NCBI RefSeq assembly: GCF_016908565.1
Contig: NZ_JAFBED010000004.1
Span: forward strand, 1 to 64,000
DNA length: 64,000 nt
Direction of reading: 5' to 3'
Origin: Sutcliffiella tianshenii
Lineage (GTDB): Bacteria; Bacillota; Bacilli; Bacillales; Bacillaceae_I
Shown here: piece after piece, positions 45,577 to 55,077 of the stretch
Layout: the number at the start of each line of letters is the position of its first letter
How positions within the stretch are numbered: position 1 is the first letter of the stretch
Position numbers and translations under genes: made by a program
The notes under the pieces: model-generated
What the model was told of the DNA's origin: nothing
Databases searched by the model: none
The model's input: the letters and a program-made list of their open reading frames with translations, nothing else

Positions 45577-47415
45577 CTAATTCGCCCCAAACTCCATAAT
45601 TGACTTTTTCAAGTAAAATTTAGCATCTTTATAACTGAGCTTCTTTTTCTCCATTAGCATTGAGATAACTTCGTTTACGGCAATATACCTTGAAACAGTG
45701 GTATTTGCATTTTCAGCATTCATCGAAACCTGAAGTTTGCCTTCTTTAATCCATTTATTTATTGTAGGCATTCCTACTTTGAAAATTTTCAGCAACTCTC
45801 TAGGTTTAAGACCATATTGTTTAATGCGTTGTTTTATTAGCATCAACAGAAAATTATCAATATCCCTTTTGGCTAAGTGAATAGATTTGATATTGGTAGT
45901 TTTTTCAGCAATTGCTGCACTAAACGTGCCATTTTTAATAGCTTCAATAATAGATACTGTATCCATATCAGTGTGTCTTAAGTTCATATTAGCTTTCTCA
46001 AAAGGGATCCAGTTCGAGTCAATTGAAGATTTAATTTTTACTTTTACAAAAACAGATTGAATAAATTTGTTTAGTTCTCTTTTGCTGATGTACCATATGG
46101 GGTAGCCATCAATACTCGGTCCGTGCTGTGCCTTGATATGCCCCCTTGTTATTAACTCTTGTGCTTTTACAAAGTTCAGACCAAGAATTTTGCATGCTTG
46201 GCTGAGTGTGTAGGAATTCTTTTTCATTTTCATGTATGATTCAATGCTTTTACGCTCGACTAAAGTTATGGTCCTCCCGCCTTTGGTTTTGGTTTTATGT
46301 GTACTTACCAAACCATAGTGGATTAAATTCTTAAGCACTTGATCTTCTGTTTTTATTAGTTTTATTGCCTCGCCTGTTGTCAGATAGTTCTTTTCTTCAA
46401 TGATCGGCTTTATTTTTATTCTTTCACCAATGTATTCATTGGTTACTGTATTTAAATAATCCGAGTAAACAAGGAGATAGCTTCTTCCTTTTTCATGTTC
46501 TACTATCTTTTTTAAGTGATTGTATTTTAAATTCCGTGAATCTATACTGTAGCCATCGATTTGTTGAATTACGTTTGGAAGGAGAATATTGGGTCTTGTT
46601 ACAAGTAAATGTGCAACACTTATCATCACATTGATAAGATCACAGTTCCTTTTGTCGGCTTTTTGCCTTTTATTAAAATTTATTTTTGGTTTAGGTTGGC
46701 ATGTGGTCACTTTTAATATTGCATTTATATCCATGCCATCAATTAGTGTTAAAAACATGAGAAGGAATTTGAAGTATTCTTGACGATTTAAAACGGTGTT
46801 ATCTGCGGTCGAGGTTTCTTTCATTTCTCCACTTAAAATTAGCTGTAGTACTTTCTGGTTCTTATATACATTGCTTTTCGGATCAATATCTCGTGATATC
46901 GAACGATTAAATATCCAGCCACAGTTGCAATCACCGACCATTAAACGATTTATTCTTACAGCTTTATTGCAATTTGGACAGTTTTCAATTAAATGCTTAT
47001 TGTGTTTTAAGCAAGTTGTGACCAAGGAAACATCCCAAAGTAACCGATGGTAATAATCTTCATTCAAGCAATCAGGGCAATATTTTGTTGAGTATTTTTG
47101 ATATACTCTATCCTCATGTTTTCTTCCTACTACTTCCTCAGTTCCTTGAAGAAGTAACTCATCATATTGGTTTAAGGAAAACGTGTGGATATCTTTATTT
47201 AAGGATTCAAATACATCCATAAAAATAACTGACCAGCCTTCTTTATGGTCTAAATAGTTGCAGTTTGCCACAAAAAGGTGACTTGATATTTCCTTTAGCA
47301 TTGATGGTAAATTATCATAGTAATTTGCTACTACTGTACGATATAGAAAGGAATACATACTTTCGTTTTCTTTTGACGTAACTCGTTTTAATAATGGTTT
47401 CAGGTAATAACACAC
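45577..47415 (-). CDS. tniQ: TniQ/TnsD-family target-selection protein 2
   Basis: A 612-aa protein. The N-terminal TniQ domain has its zinc ligands in KYCPDCLNED (C113, C116), TTCLKH (C135, H138), ENCPNC (C146, C149) and DCNCGW (C163, C165). From about residue 340 there are about four winged-helix/excisionase-like units, for example YLTTGEAIKLI, YTLSQACKILGL and LKPRELLKIFKVGMPTINKWI. TnsD-type proteins recruit TnsC to a target. A terminator after tnsC and paired ATGTGTTWA motifs just upstream suggest separate transcription. Distantly similar to the other TniQ protein at 50572. Confidence 0.88.
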   Translation of the reverse strand: MCYYLKPLLKRVTSKENESMYSFLYRTVVANYYDNLPSMLKEISSHLFVANCNYLDHKEGWSVIFMDVFESLNKDIHTFSLNQYDELLLQGTEEVVGRKHEDRVYQKYSTKYCPDCLNEDYYHRLLWDVSLVTTCLKHNKHLIENCPNCNKAVRINRLMVGDCNCGWIFNRSISRDIDPKSNVYKNQKVLQLILSGEMKETSTADNTVLNRQEYFKFLLMFLTLIDGMDINAILKVTTCQPKPKINFNKRQKADKRNCDLINVMISVAHLLVTRPNILLPNVIQQIDGYSIDSRNLKYNHLKKIVEHEKGRSYLLVYSDYLNTVTNEYIGERIKIKPIIEEKNYLTTGEAIKLIKTEDQVLKNLIHYGLVSTHKTKTKGGRTITLVERKSIESYMKMKKNSYTLSQACKILGLNFVKAQELITRGHIKAQHGPSIDGYPIWYISKRELNKFIQSVFVKVKIKSSIDSNWIPFEKANMNLRHTDMDTVSIIEAIKNGTFSAAIAEKTTNIKSIHLAKRDIDNFLLMLIKQRIKQYGLKPRELLKIFKVGMPTINKWIKEGKLQVSMNAENANTTVSRYIAVNEVISMLMEKKKLSYKDAKFYLKKSIMEFGAN

Positions 47416-47500
47416 TCCTTAAGATAAATTTAATTACACCTGAGTATAGTGAAATTTTTCTCTTTTTAACACATGGTATATATTGGTAAACACATGTGGT

Positions 47501-47527
47501 AAAAAAAGACGCTCTTAGCGTCTTTTA
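47501..47527 (-). terminator. Terminator between tnsC and the second tniQ
   Basis: AAAAGACGCT and AGCGTCTTTT arms with a 2-6-nt loop followed by TTTTTAC on the minus strand. Just downstream (47462-47500) two copies of an ACC-ATGTGTTWA motif lie ahead of tniQ. Confidence 0.8.
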
Positions 47528-48454
47528 ACTTGCCGAACTGTTCAATTCTTCATTTAAGAAAGGGTTTTTATCTCCGCTTCTCATGATGTGTGCGTGCATT
47601 TGGTAAGCTCTTGCAAAATCCATCAACTCAATTTTTTCTTGATTTTTCTCTAGTGCAAAAAGGGCTGCTTCACGTATTAACTTCATGATAGAGTTGATTA
47701 AACCATCGGTCGCAAGGTGGAGTTTCTCTAACATTAAATCCGAGTTCAGTCCCGATAATTTTTTAAAAGGTAACCTGTCATCAATCATAAAAAGCAATTT
47801 TTTTATTTCTTCTCTTTTTTGAAGAGTTTCTATTCCGAACGGAGATAAAGAAAGCCTCATTGAAAAACGGCGATTTAACTGTTCATTTGCTTGTAATACA
47901 TGTTTGGCATCTTCCAAACCAAATAACACAACTGGAACTTTCGTTCTGTTGACAAGGGATTTGAAACAATCAGCGACTTCATAGTTCACTTTTTGATTTT
48001 CTGAGTGAACAAAGTGCTGAAATTCATCAAGAAGAATTAACTCGATTCCGCAATCTTTTATAAGATTTACTAAACGATGATTCTTATTTGCCACTGTACC
48101 TCTTGTAGGATATGCATCACCCAATTGATCTAACATTGTCTCCAAAAAGCTGTTTATTCGAACTGGACTTGGAATTTCCGCCCAAAGGATAGACTTTTGT
48201 GCACCTGTTCTCTCATGATAAGTTGTCTTATCATATAATTTAATATAGGTATCGAAGATGGTCGTCTTTCCTGAACCCGATGGACCAGTTATTAACATAC
48301 ATTGAGGGTCATTTGACAATTTCAAAGAATCGTGACACTTCTTTATTGACTTTAATGCCTTGTTAAAATGCGGGTGTACAATCTTAATTTCTTTAATTAG
48401 TTTCATTTTTTCTGCCATGGTCATTTTGTCTAACATTAATTCCTTATCTTGCAT
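47525..48454 (-). CDS. tnsC: TnsC/TniB-type AAA+ transposition regulator
   Basis: A 309-aa ATPase. Walker A GPSGSGKT is at 57-64 and Walker B LLDEF at 141-145, followed by the arginine-finger region near QLNRRFSMRLSLSPFG. TnsC bridges the target selector and the transposase and carries target immunity in Tn7. It overlaps the tnsB stop by 11 nt, so the two are translated together. Confidence 0.93.
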   Translation of the reverse strand: MQDKELMLDKMTMAEKMKLIKEIKIVHPHFNKALKSIKKCHDSLKLSNDPQCMLITGPSGSGKTTIFDTYIKLYDKTTYHERTGAQKSILWAEIPSPVRINSFLETMLDQLGDAYPTRGTVANKNHRLVNLIKDCGIELILLDEFQHFVHSENQKVNYEVADCFKSLVNRTKVPVVLFGLEDAKHVLQANEQLNRRFSMRLSLSPFGIETLQKREEIKKLLFMIDDRLPFKKLSGLNSDLMLEKLHLATDGLINSIMKLIREAALFALEKNQEKIELMDFARAYQMHAHIMRSGDKNPFLNEELNSSAS

Positions 48455-50432
48455 CTACATACCCCCAGTCATTTTCATCGTCTTCGAATAGTTGAATTTC
48501 CTTGTGTACTTTGGATACTTCTTCTTGCTTAGAAAAAGATTCTTGGAATGAAGAGGTAGCTGGCTTTTCCTTATTCTCCTCCACTTTACCATCCAGCTCT
48601 ACATTAGACCCTGTACCTTTCACCCTGCTATACTGAAGTTTCTTTGTTAATGTTTGCTCTTTTTCTTCTTCTAACATGTGTATGATACTTGCCTTTGCGG
48701 CAGCCAAGGCACTCATATCTACCTCATTGACATCTTTTCTGGCATATTTGATTATAATTTTGTGTGTGTATTCATTTAACCCTTGTGAATACTCTTGATC
48801 TCCACAGTAAACTTCGATATAACGATTATGCTTTTCATCCCATACATAAATTTTCCCCAAATTTGTTGGGTCGTACTTAAACTTCACTTTTTGACCTTTT
48901 GACAGCCGCTTCCCTAAGCTTTTTAATTCTAGAGATTGATAAAACAGATATTGATATCTAATCCCAGTATTTTGTATAGTTCCATGCCCCATTTTCATAA
49001 GCTTTATAGTCCAGTCCAGTGAAGATTTTGGGAAACCTGGTAAAGGCATGTCTTTAAACGATTTTTCCCATAAAAGCGATGGAACTCCCTTTACTCCGTC
49101 ATGCTTTTTCATACCATAGACATCAACAACCCACTTATGGTAGATCTCCAAAAACCTTTTAAAACCGATTACCGCATGTTTTTTAGGATTGTACTCCCCT
49201 TTATCTAATACATTTGAAAAGGTAGTGCCAAAAGATTGGTGAATCAGTTGCTGGTTTTGTGTTCTAAAATGTCTTTCAATTACTCCTTTCCACCATGGTT
49301 TTCTTGGAGGACAATGGATAAGATTTATTCCGAACTCTTTACAAGCATCAGCTAGATGATTACTTTTAAAGTCCTTACCACAATCGACGATTAAATTTTC
49401 TGGGATGCCATATGCAACCCAATCATTTTTTATGGAAGGATATTTATCTTTTAAATAGGTTTTAGGGAAAAAAGCATGTTTCATTGCATGCATAATTGTC
49501 GTGTAGGAAGAATGTTCAAAACCTATATACATTCCCAGAGGGTAACCTGTAAAACAATCAATAAGTTTAGTGATATATGGTCTTCCTAGAGGCAAACGTG
49601 TTTCATCATCCACTAAGAAAATATCTAGTCTTGTATGATCGGCTTCTACTCTTTGAAGTGGATATTTTGGCTTTTCTTGTAGCGTTACATATCCGTGTTT
49701 ATTAAATGCAGCTAACTTTCCTTTTCTCTTTTTTTCTACTTCATATAGGTCTTTAGTTTTTACTCTCCTTCTGACGGTGGATATAGAAGGGTGTTTTAAA
49801 CGATCATCAACTTCACGATTCTTATTTTCTTCATCGATATGGTTGTAGATCAATAAGTGTAACGTCTCAATGGTAGTTCTTTCTGCTTTCATATAATGTT
49901 TTTCAATCATGTGATCGATGATAATTTCAACTTCTCGCTGTAAGTTATTGTCTTTGGGTCCACAATTATGAAAGCTCGATACTAAGGAATACATCTCGCC
50001 TTCACTTTCCCTATATGCCTTAAGCCACCTATAAAGAGAAGCTCTTGATACTCCCTTCTCACCTTTATTTTTTAACTCTTCAAGCCTTTTCATAATATAG
50101 GGATTTAAAGACTCACCCTCACCAATAACCAACAAAGGCTCAATTGCCTTAAATCGAAATCTCATTTCTTTAGCATATTGCTCTGGCAGCTCCGATACAT
50201 CATCGAATACTGGCGTCTTCACATGAATACCTTCTGTGTTCTTCCCAACCCTTTCGAATTTGAGTTTTCCTTCAATCAAGTTATTAACTAACTGCTTTCT
50301 TGAAAAAATCACCTCTACCTGGTTGGTCAAATTTTGCACTTTAAAAGTACCACTAGCAGTTTCTTCGTTGATTTCATAATCATTTCCATGCATCGTAAAC
50401 TTTTCGCCTTTAATAAGAAAAGCTTTTGCCAT
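48444..50432 (-). CDS. tnsB: TnsB/TniA-type DDE transposase
   Basis: A 662-aa retroviral-integrase-superfamily transposase. The catalytic triad is D265 (RVEADHTRLD), D350 (LIVDCGKDF) and E386 (WWKGVIERHF), a DD(35)E spacing. N-terminal helix-turn-helix domains cover about residues 85-230 and a C-terminal Mu-type beta-barrel follows (KGQKVKFKYDPTNLGKIYVWD). It binds the end repeats and joins the ends to target DNA. In Tn7, TnsA is needed to cut the other strand; no TnsA is seen here. Confidence 0.95.
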   Translation of the reverse strand: MAKAFLIKGEKFTMHGNDYEINEETASGTFKVQNLTNQVEVIFSRKQLVNNLIEGKLKFERVGKNTEGIHVKTPVFDDVSELPEQYAKEMRFRFKAIEPLLVIGEGESLNPYIMKRLEELKNKGEKGVSRASLYRWLKAYRESEGEMYSLVSSFHNCGPKDNNLQREVEIIIDHMIEKHYMKAERTTIETLHLLIYNHIDEENKNREVDDRLKHPSISTVRRRVKTKDLYEVEKKRKGKLAAFNKHGYVTLQEKPKYPLQRVEADHTRLDIFLVDDETRLPLGRPYITKLIDCFTGYPLGMYIGFEHSSYTTIMHAMKHAFFPKTYLKDKYPSIKNDWVAYGIPENLIVDCGKDFKSNHLADACKEFGINLIHCPPRKPWWKGVIERHFRTQNQQLIHQSFGTTFSNVLDKGEYNPKKHAVIGFKRFLEIYHKWVVDVYGMKKHDGVKGVPSLLWEKSFKDMPLPGFPKSSLDWTIKLMKMGHGTIQNTGIRYQYLFYQSLELKSLGKRLSKGQKVKFKYDPTNLGKIYVWDEKHNRYIEVYCGDQEYSQGLNEYTHKIIIKYARKDVNEVDMSALAAAKASIIHMLEEEKEQTLTKKLQYSRVKGTGSNVELDGKVEENKEKPATSSFQESFSKQEEVSKVHKEIQLFEDDENDWGYVDAR

Positions 50433-50571
50433 TTTACATCACCTCAATTTGTGATTTTGAAGCCGAAAATTATATAAAATATATTTTTAGTACTTTTTAG
50501 TAGATAGTTTTTCAAAAAATATATTTTTATATAAAAAAATCAATTAGGTAAACTATGAAAATCAAATAAAG

Positions 50572-52422
50572 CTACATCTGCTCTAACACCAACTCCAATT
50601 CATTTCGATTAAGAAGCATTTTTCTACACACTCCTTCAAGATAGTTTCTAACATGACCTTGATACACGAGCTTCCTTACTCTCCCTTGAGGTATTCCGTA
50701 TTCTTTTTCCGCTTCTCTTACGGTAATGTAGGTGCTACAAAAATCATCCACTACCTTTTTAGGGAACCAGTATAACGTTCTACCTTTAGGAGAAATAGTT
50801 TTTTCAGGTTGTTCTAATAGCTTACACTCTATTAGTTTGTGCAATGTTCTATCAGAAATATTCATCATTTTTGTAATATCAATAAAATGATAGCCTTTTT
50901 GATTTTGATTTTTACGTTTGATGGCTTCTAGAACGGACTTTATTTCAGATATCCGAAAGAAGAAATTGGTAATATTTGCATTAGTTACATTTGTTCTCGG
51001 TCGAAGCTTATTATTTCTGATTGATTGAAGTAGGAGCGGTATAGATATTCCGCTCGTTTTATACTTATCTAAAACGTCTTTTAATGAAATGTATTCACTC
51101 AAATTAATATCAAATGTTACGTTACCTACATTGCACAAGATTGCCTTGATTTCTGTTCGACTTAAACACTTTTCGCTTCTCCATACATATTCTTTTTCAG
51201 TGAGTATTTCCTTCTTCACAAGTTCTTTCACACTCTCAAATGATACCCCAAGCATATCCTTTGCTTCGTAATAACCAATAGCATCTTCTTTTTCCGTTTT
51301 TATTTGTTTCATCAAATGTTCTACCTCGTGTTTATTAAATAGGTAGTGCACAGCTTTTCCTCTGCTAACCTTCTTTGGTTCTAACAACTTTTTTTGGATG
51401 AGATCATTCAATTTTTCTAAAGAGATATTCAATACCTTTGGCAATTCCCTTTTCACATAGTATTTATCTTTTATCTTTAATGCACTCTTCTTGTCGTAAG
51501 ATGCAACATTCCTGCTCGTGTTTCCCTCTTCTATTTGTTGTTGACGGAAAGTATTATACGCATTTTGTAAATAGGAACCCTCGTTACTTTGTAACAGTTT
51601 TTTAAACTGCAGCATCCTTCTTTTCCTTTTCGAATAGTTCAGCTTTTCAAATCCATTAAGCACCTTTGGAAGATTTTCATTGATGTCAGTTAGTAGCCAA
51701 TAAACATTACATAGAGCATGGGCTAAATCTTCATTATTAAAATAATTGCCCCCTTTCACCTTTCTAAAAGAATGCACTTTAGTCTCGGTCGAAGCAGTAA
51801 AGCTATTTTGATCTTCAAAAATAACGAGAATTTCTTTCGCAAACTGAATATATTTTTCAAGGGAAAGTTCACTTAAAATCTCTATGGGTTTATGAAATAT
51901 TCGATTGTACATATCATTTTGACTTTTATATAGAAGAGAATCCTCTTTAATATTCTTTGGAGAGGTATTATTAAATGGGAAACTGCATTTCCTGCAGGTT
52001 CTTTTTAATAACGCCTTAACCGATATCTTCTCGAAACACTTAGGACACTTATCTACAAGGATTATTGAATGCTTTAAACAAATATTTACGACAGTAAAGT
52101 TCCATAACCACTGGTGATGAGGAGTGTCTTTAATACAAGCAGGACAGAACTTCACTCTCGACCGCATCACTAATAGATCATTGTCTTTTGTGTGACAAAC
52201 CGTAGAACGAGCATATAAATCCGCTGGAGTTTTATTAATGAATGAAAGAATCTTTTCACATTGCTTTCTAGAGAAGTTGTTGGAATCAATCGTGTACATA
52301 TTCATATGAAGAAAGTCAGCAATAATCTTTGGACCTTGATAGTAATTTGCCTCTGCCAAACGATAAAGAATGCTAGTAATACTTTCATTAGGAAGTATTT
52401 CAATCTTCTTTAAAAACTTCAT
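50572..52422 (-). CDS. tniQ: TniQ/TnsD-family target-selection protein 1
   Basis: A 616-aa protein first in the transposition operon. Zinc ligands of the TniQ domain: KFCPACIKD (C93, C96), VNICLKH (C115, H118), DKCPKC (C126, C129) and RTCRKC (C143, C146). About five winged-helix/excisionase-like units follow from residue ~320 to the end (for example YYEAKDMLGVSFESVKEL, ITKMMNISDRTLHKLI and YITVREAEKEYGIPQGRVRKLV). Placing tniQ ahead of tnsB is unlike Tn7 or Tn5053. One of the two TniQ proteins probably reads the comGA site. Confidence 0.88.
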   Translation of the reverse strand: MKFLKKIEILPNESITSILYRLAEANYYQGPKIIADFLHMNMYTIDSNNFSRKQCEKILSFINKTPADLYARSTVCHTKDNDLLVMRSRVKFCPACIKDTPHHQWLWNFTVVNICLKHSIILVDKCPKCFEKISVKALLKRTCRKCSFPFNNTSPKNIKEDSLLYKSQNDMYNRIFHKPIEILSELSLEKYIQFAKEILVIFEDQNSFTASTETKVHSFRKVKGGNYFNNEDLAHALCNVYWLLTDINENLPKVLNGFEKLNYSKRKRRMLQFKKLLQSNEGSYLQNAYNTFRQQQIEEGNTSRNVASYDKKSALKIKDKYYVKRELPKVLNISLEKLNDLIQKKLLEPKKVSRGKAVHYLFNKHEVEHLMKQIKTEKEDAIGYYEAKDMLGVSFESVKELVKKEILTEKEYVWRSEKCLSRTEIKAILCNVGNVTFDINLSEYISLKDVLDKYKTSGISIPLLLQSIRNNKLRPRTNVTNANITNFFFRISEIKSVLEAIKRKNQNQKGYHFIDITKMMNISDRTLHKLIECKLLEQPEKTISPKGRTLYWFPKKVVDDFCSTYITVREAEKEYGIPQGRVRKLVYQGHVRNYLEGVCRKMLLNRNELELVLEQM

Positions 52423-52450
52423 AATACCACTTCCGTTTTTATATTATTCA

Positions 52451-52479
52451 GACAATAAATTAGTCATTTATGCTATAAT
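52451..52479 (+). promoter_or_regulatory. Promoter of the XRE regulator
   Basis: GACAAT (52451-52456), a 17-bp spacer and TATAAT (52474-52479) in the divergent gap between tniQ and xre. Confidence 0.5.
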
Positions 52480-52515
52480 TATCCTCATTGAAGGATTAAT
52501 CTGGGGGGATAGTTA

Positions 52516-52860
52516 ATGTTGGATCAAATAGGGGTAATCATTAGAAATTCTAGACAACAAAAGGGAATTAATTTGCATACTTACGCGGAAAAGCTTGGTG
52601 TCTCTGCAGGATATTTAAGCAATTTAGAAACAGGTAAAACGGATACAGTGACTCTCTCCTTTCTACGTACTCTTCAAGAGGAACTCCAATTGTTTAACGA
52701 TGAATCTCTTTTTAATGATGAGTTGGATTTGTTCCAAACTCGAGTTAAAAGTGCAATGTCCTCGCTTATTAAACTTCATGATGAATACCCAGATCAAGCA
52801 GATTACTTCTTATCAATTATTGAAAACGGATTGCCACTGTTGAAAAAAGATTCTCTATAG
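52516..52860 (+). CDS. XRE-family transcriptional regulator
   Basis: A 114-aa protein. Residues 5-60 are a Cro/CI helix-turn-helix (IRNSRQQKGINLHTYAEKLGVSAGYLSNLETG), followed by a short helical dimer or effector part. GGGGGGATAG precedes the ATG. It is divergent from the transposition operon and upstream of the RecJ-like gene, so it may control either; palindromes after it are candidate operators. Confidence 0.88.
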   Translation: MLDQIGVIIRNSRQQKGINLHTYAEKLGVSAGYLSNLETGKTDTVTLSFLRTLQEELQLFNDESLFNDELDLFQTRVKSAMSSLIKLHDEYPDQADYFLSIIENGLPLLKKDSL

Positions 52861-52889
52861 ACTCATTATTTCCAAATAAGACCATTTCA

Positions 52890-52996
52890 TTCATTATAAT
52901 GAATAATTTATTCATTTTGGTGAAAGTCGTCGATCTGACGGCTTTTTTGTTTCGGTTTATATTCATTTAAATGAATTTTATTTTCATTTAAATGAA
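52890..52996. promoter_or_regulatory. Three TTCATTWWAATGAA palindromes, likely operators
   Basis: TTCATTATAATGAA at 52890-52903, ATTCATTTAAATGAAT at 52961-52976 and TTCATTTAAATGAA at 52983-52996. The last two have centres 21 bp apart, two helical turns. They precede the RecJ-like gene and suit a dimeric repressor such as the neighbouring XRE protein. Confidence 0.65.
52923..52951 (+). terminator. Terminator of the XRE gene
   Basis: AGTCGTC and GACGGCT arms (one G-T pair) followed by TTTTTTG. Confidence 0.7.
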
Positions 52997-53047
52997 TAAT
53001 TTTTGTTTTTTAGGCTAAGCTTATAGAAAATAAAAGGAGGTTTTTTT

Positions 53048-54733
53048 TTGACTTGGAAACAACTAGATGAATTTACAATAGAAAAACACCCTAATTTCGC
53101 TAAACTGATGTACCTGTCTAGAAGGTACAACATAACCCCTACCATGATGCATTATTTGTTTCTATATGGAATAGAGAGTGAGCAAGAATTAGCTAAGTTT
53201 ATCTACCCAACCGTTAATAACTTTCATGATCCATTTATGTTAAATGACTTAAGACAAGCCATTACCCGAGTGATCAGAGCAATAAAGAAGCGGGAAAACA
53301 TTTTGATTTTCGGGGATTATGACTGTGATGGAATTACCTCAACAACAATCATGTATAAAGGGATAAAAAAGTTTGGAGGTAATGTACAATTTCGGTTACC
53401 ACTTCGCAGTGAAGGATATGGATTATCTCAAACAACTATTGATGAGTTGCACGATTCCATTTCATTAATCATCACTGTAGATAATGGATCAAGTGCTCAT
53501 CAGGCTATGACTGCGGCAAAAAAGAAAGGAATAGATGTGATTGTGACCGATCATCACGAGATTTTAGGTGAACATCCAGACTGTCACTCCTTTATCAACC
53601 CCAAAAGGAGTGACAGTACATACCCCTTTGACAGCTTGTCAGGTGCTGGGGTTGCCTTTAAATTTATACAAGCTCTTTATATTGCAGCAAACTTGCCATG
53701 GGAAAAGCACTTCACTGATTACATCGAACTTGCAACCCTAGGAACAATAGCTGATTTAATGCCTCTTATGAATGAAAATAGGACAATTTGCTGGTTTGGC
53801 ATTAAAAAAATGAACTCTTGTCCATCGAAAGTCTTCAAAACACTTTATAAACTTTTAAAAGTTTCAACGGTCGATAGTTCAACCTTGGGATTTGTTGTTG
53901 GTCCAGTTTTCAATTCTTGCGGTCGAATTGATGACCCGAATAAAGCAGTAGAGATGATCTTGGGTCCTGATGAAGAACTTGAAGGAAAGCTACGTGATCT
54001 AATTCAATTGAACAAACTAAGACAAAAGATAACATTGGATCAGTTTGACAAAATTGATAAGAAGATTATTGATAACAAGTGGCATGAACAAAGAGTAATT
54101 GCGGTTTGCGACGAATTTCATGAAGGTATTATCGGAATCATCGCATCTAGAATAGCTGAAAAATACAAAAAGCCCGCTATAGTAATTACAAAGCAAGGCG
54201 TGGGTTCAGCAAGAAGCGTAAATGGAACTAGCTTCTCTATTGTAAATGTCATAGATAGATGCAAAAGCTACTTAATCAAATACGGAGGTCACCAAGCAGC
54301 TGCTGGGCTTTCCTTATCATTTGATAAGTACTCATTTGAGGAGCTTAACAGGGCTATACAAGAGGCAGCAACACAAGAGGCATTTCATGAACCAATTAAA
54401 ACTTTTCTTTGTACCATTCCAATTTCTGAATTCCCAAAGGAATTGTTCTATGATTTACACTTACTTGAACCATTTGGTATGGGGTTCCCTAAGCCTATTT
54501 TTCTTTCACCACCAATAACAAAATTTAGTGCTGAACAGTTTGGGAAAGAAAGCCAACATCTAAAGTTACAGATAAAGGATAAAACTGTTCTAGCTTTCTC
54601 CAAGGGAAACTTGTTGCCATTAGTTAATAGTACTTTGACGGAAATCCTTTATGTACCAAATAACATCGGTCGCATGGATTTTCTGCTGAACGATATTAGA
54701 TTATGCCAGAACAAGTTAAAGGAGATTATATGA
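53048..54733 (+). CDS. RecJ-like single-strand DNA exonuclease (DHH/DHHA1)
   Basis: A 561-aa protein. DHH phosphoesterase motifs: DYDCDG at 90-95, VDNG at 144-147 and TDHHE at 167-171; the DHHA1 motif YGGHQAAAG is at about 412-420. A C-terminal beta-rich region follows. It would degrade 5'-ended single-stranded DNA. Shorter than the ~780-aa chromosomal RecJ of Bacillus, similar to the compact proteobacterial kind. The start is TTG at 53048 with AAAGGAGG upstream. It forms a coupled pair with the small gene 54730-55038. Confidence 0.9.
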   Translation: MTWKQLDEFTIEKHPNFAKLMYLSRRYNITPTMMHYLFLYGIESEQELAKFIYPTVNNFHDPFMLNDLRQAITRVIRAIKKRENILIFGDYDCDGITSTTIMYKGIKKFGGNVQFRLPLRSEGYGLSQTTIDELHDSISLIITVDNGSSAHQAMTAAKKKGIDVIVTDHHEILGEHPDCHSFINPKRSDSTYPFDSLSGAGVAFKFIQALYIAANLPWEKHFTDYIELATLGTIADLMPLMNENRTICWFGIKKMNSCPSKVFKTLYKLLKVSTVDSSTLGFVVGPVFNSCGRIDDPNKAVEMILGPDEELEGKLRDLIQLNKLRQKITLDQFDKIDKKIIDNKWHEQRVIAVCDEFHEGIIGIIASRIAEKYKKPAIVITKQGVGSARSVNGTSFSIVNVIDRCKSYLIKYGGHQAAAGLSLSFDKYSFEELNRAIQEAATQEAFHEPIKTFLCTIPISEFPKELFYDLHLLEPFGMGFPKPIFLSPPITKFSAEQFGKESQHLKLQIKDKTVLAFSKGNLLPLVNSTLTEILYVPNNIGRMDFLLNDIRLCQNKLKEII

Positions 54734-55038
54734 TAAAGAAAATCGTCACCATTCGTAAATCAAAGGAAGTTACTCAATATCACATTACCTTTGAGGATGA
54801 AACATCAGTTTTAACTGAACTTACATTCTATCGAGATAAAATTTGGCTAAACTCAAATGACTTTCATTTGCTTGAGGATTTTCAGAAATTCTACACCAAT
54901 TCATTACTAAGAACTAATCTTTTCAAAGACAGGTTAAGGCTTGTTGTCCACGATAAGTCCAAATTAGTTTTATCCTGTAACGAAAATTTTTTAGATGCAG
55001 TGTATTCCGTTTTTGAAGACGAAATCACCTTTAAATAA
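54730..55038 (+). CDS. Small protein coupled to the RecJ-like gene
   Basis: About 102 aa, beginning MIKKIVTIRKSKEVTQYHITFEDE, mainly beta with charged surfaces. ATGA overlap with the recJ-like stop and AAAGGAG upstream fix the start; a GTG/ATG further up at 54703 is less likely. Unknown family; an accessory or inhibitor of the nuclease is possible. Confidence 0.65.
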   Translation: MIKKIVTIRKSKEVTQYHITFEDETSVLTELTFYRDKIWLNSNDFHLLEDFQKFYTNSLLRTNLFKDRLRLVVHDKSKLVLSCNENFLDAVYSVFEDEITFK

Positions 55039-55077
55039 ACAAGCTAGTGACCATTATTGGACACTAGCTTGTTTTAA
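55037..55077. terminator. Bidirectional terminator between the recJ-like operon and hsdR
   Basis: AAACAAGCTAGTG and CACTAGCTTGTTTT arms with T runs in both directions, between convergent genes. Confidence 0.85.
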
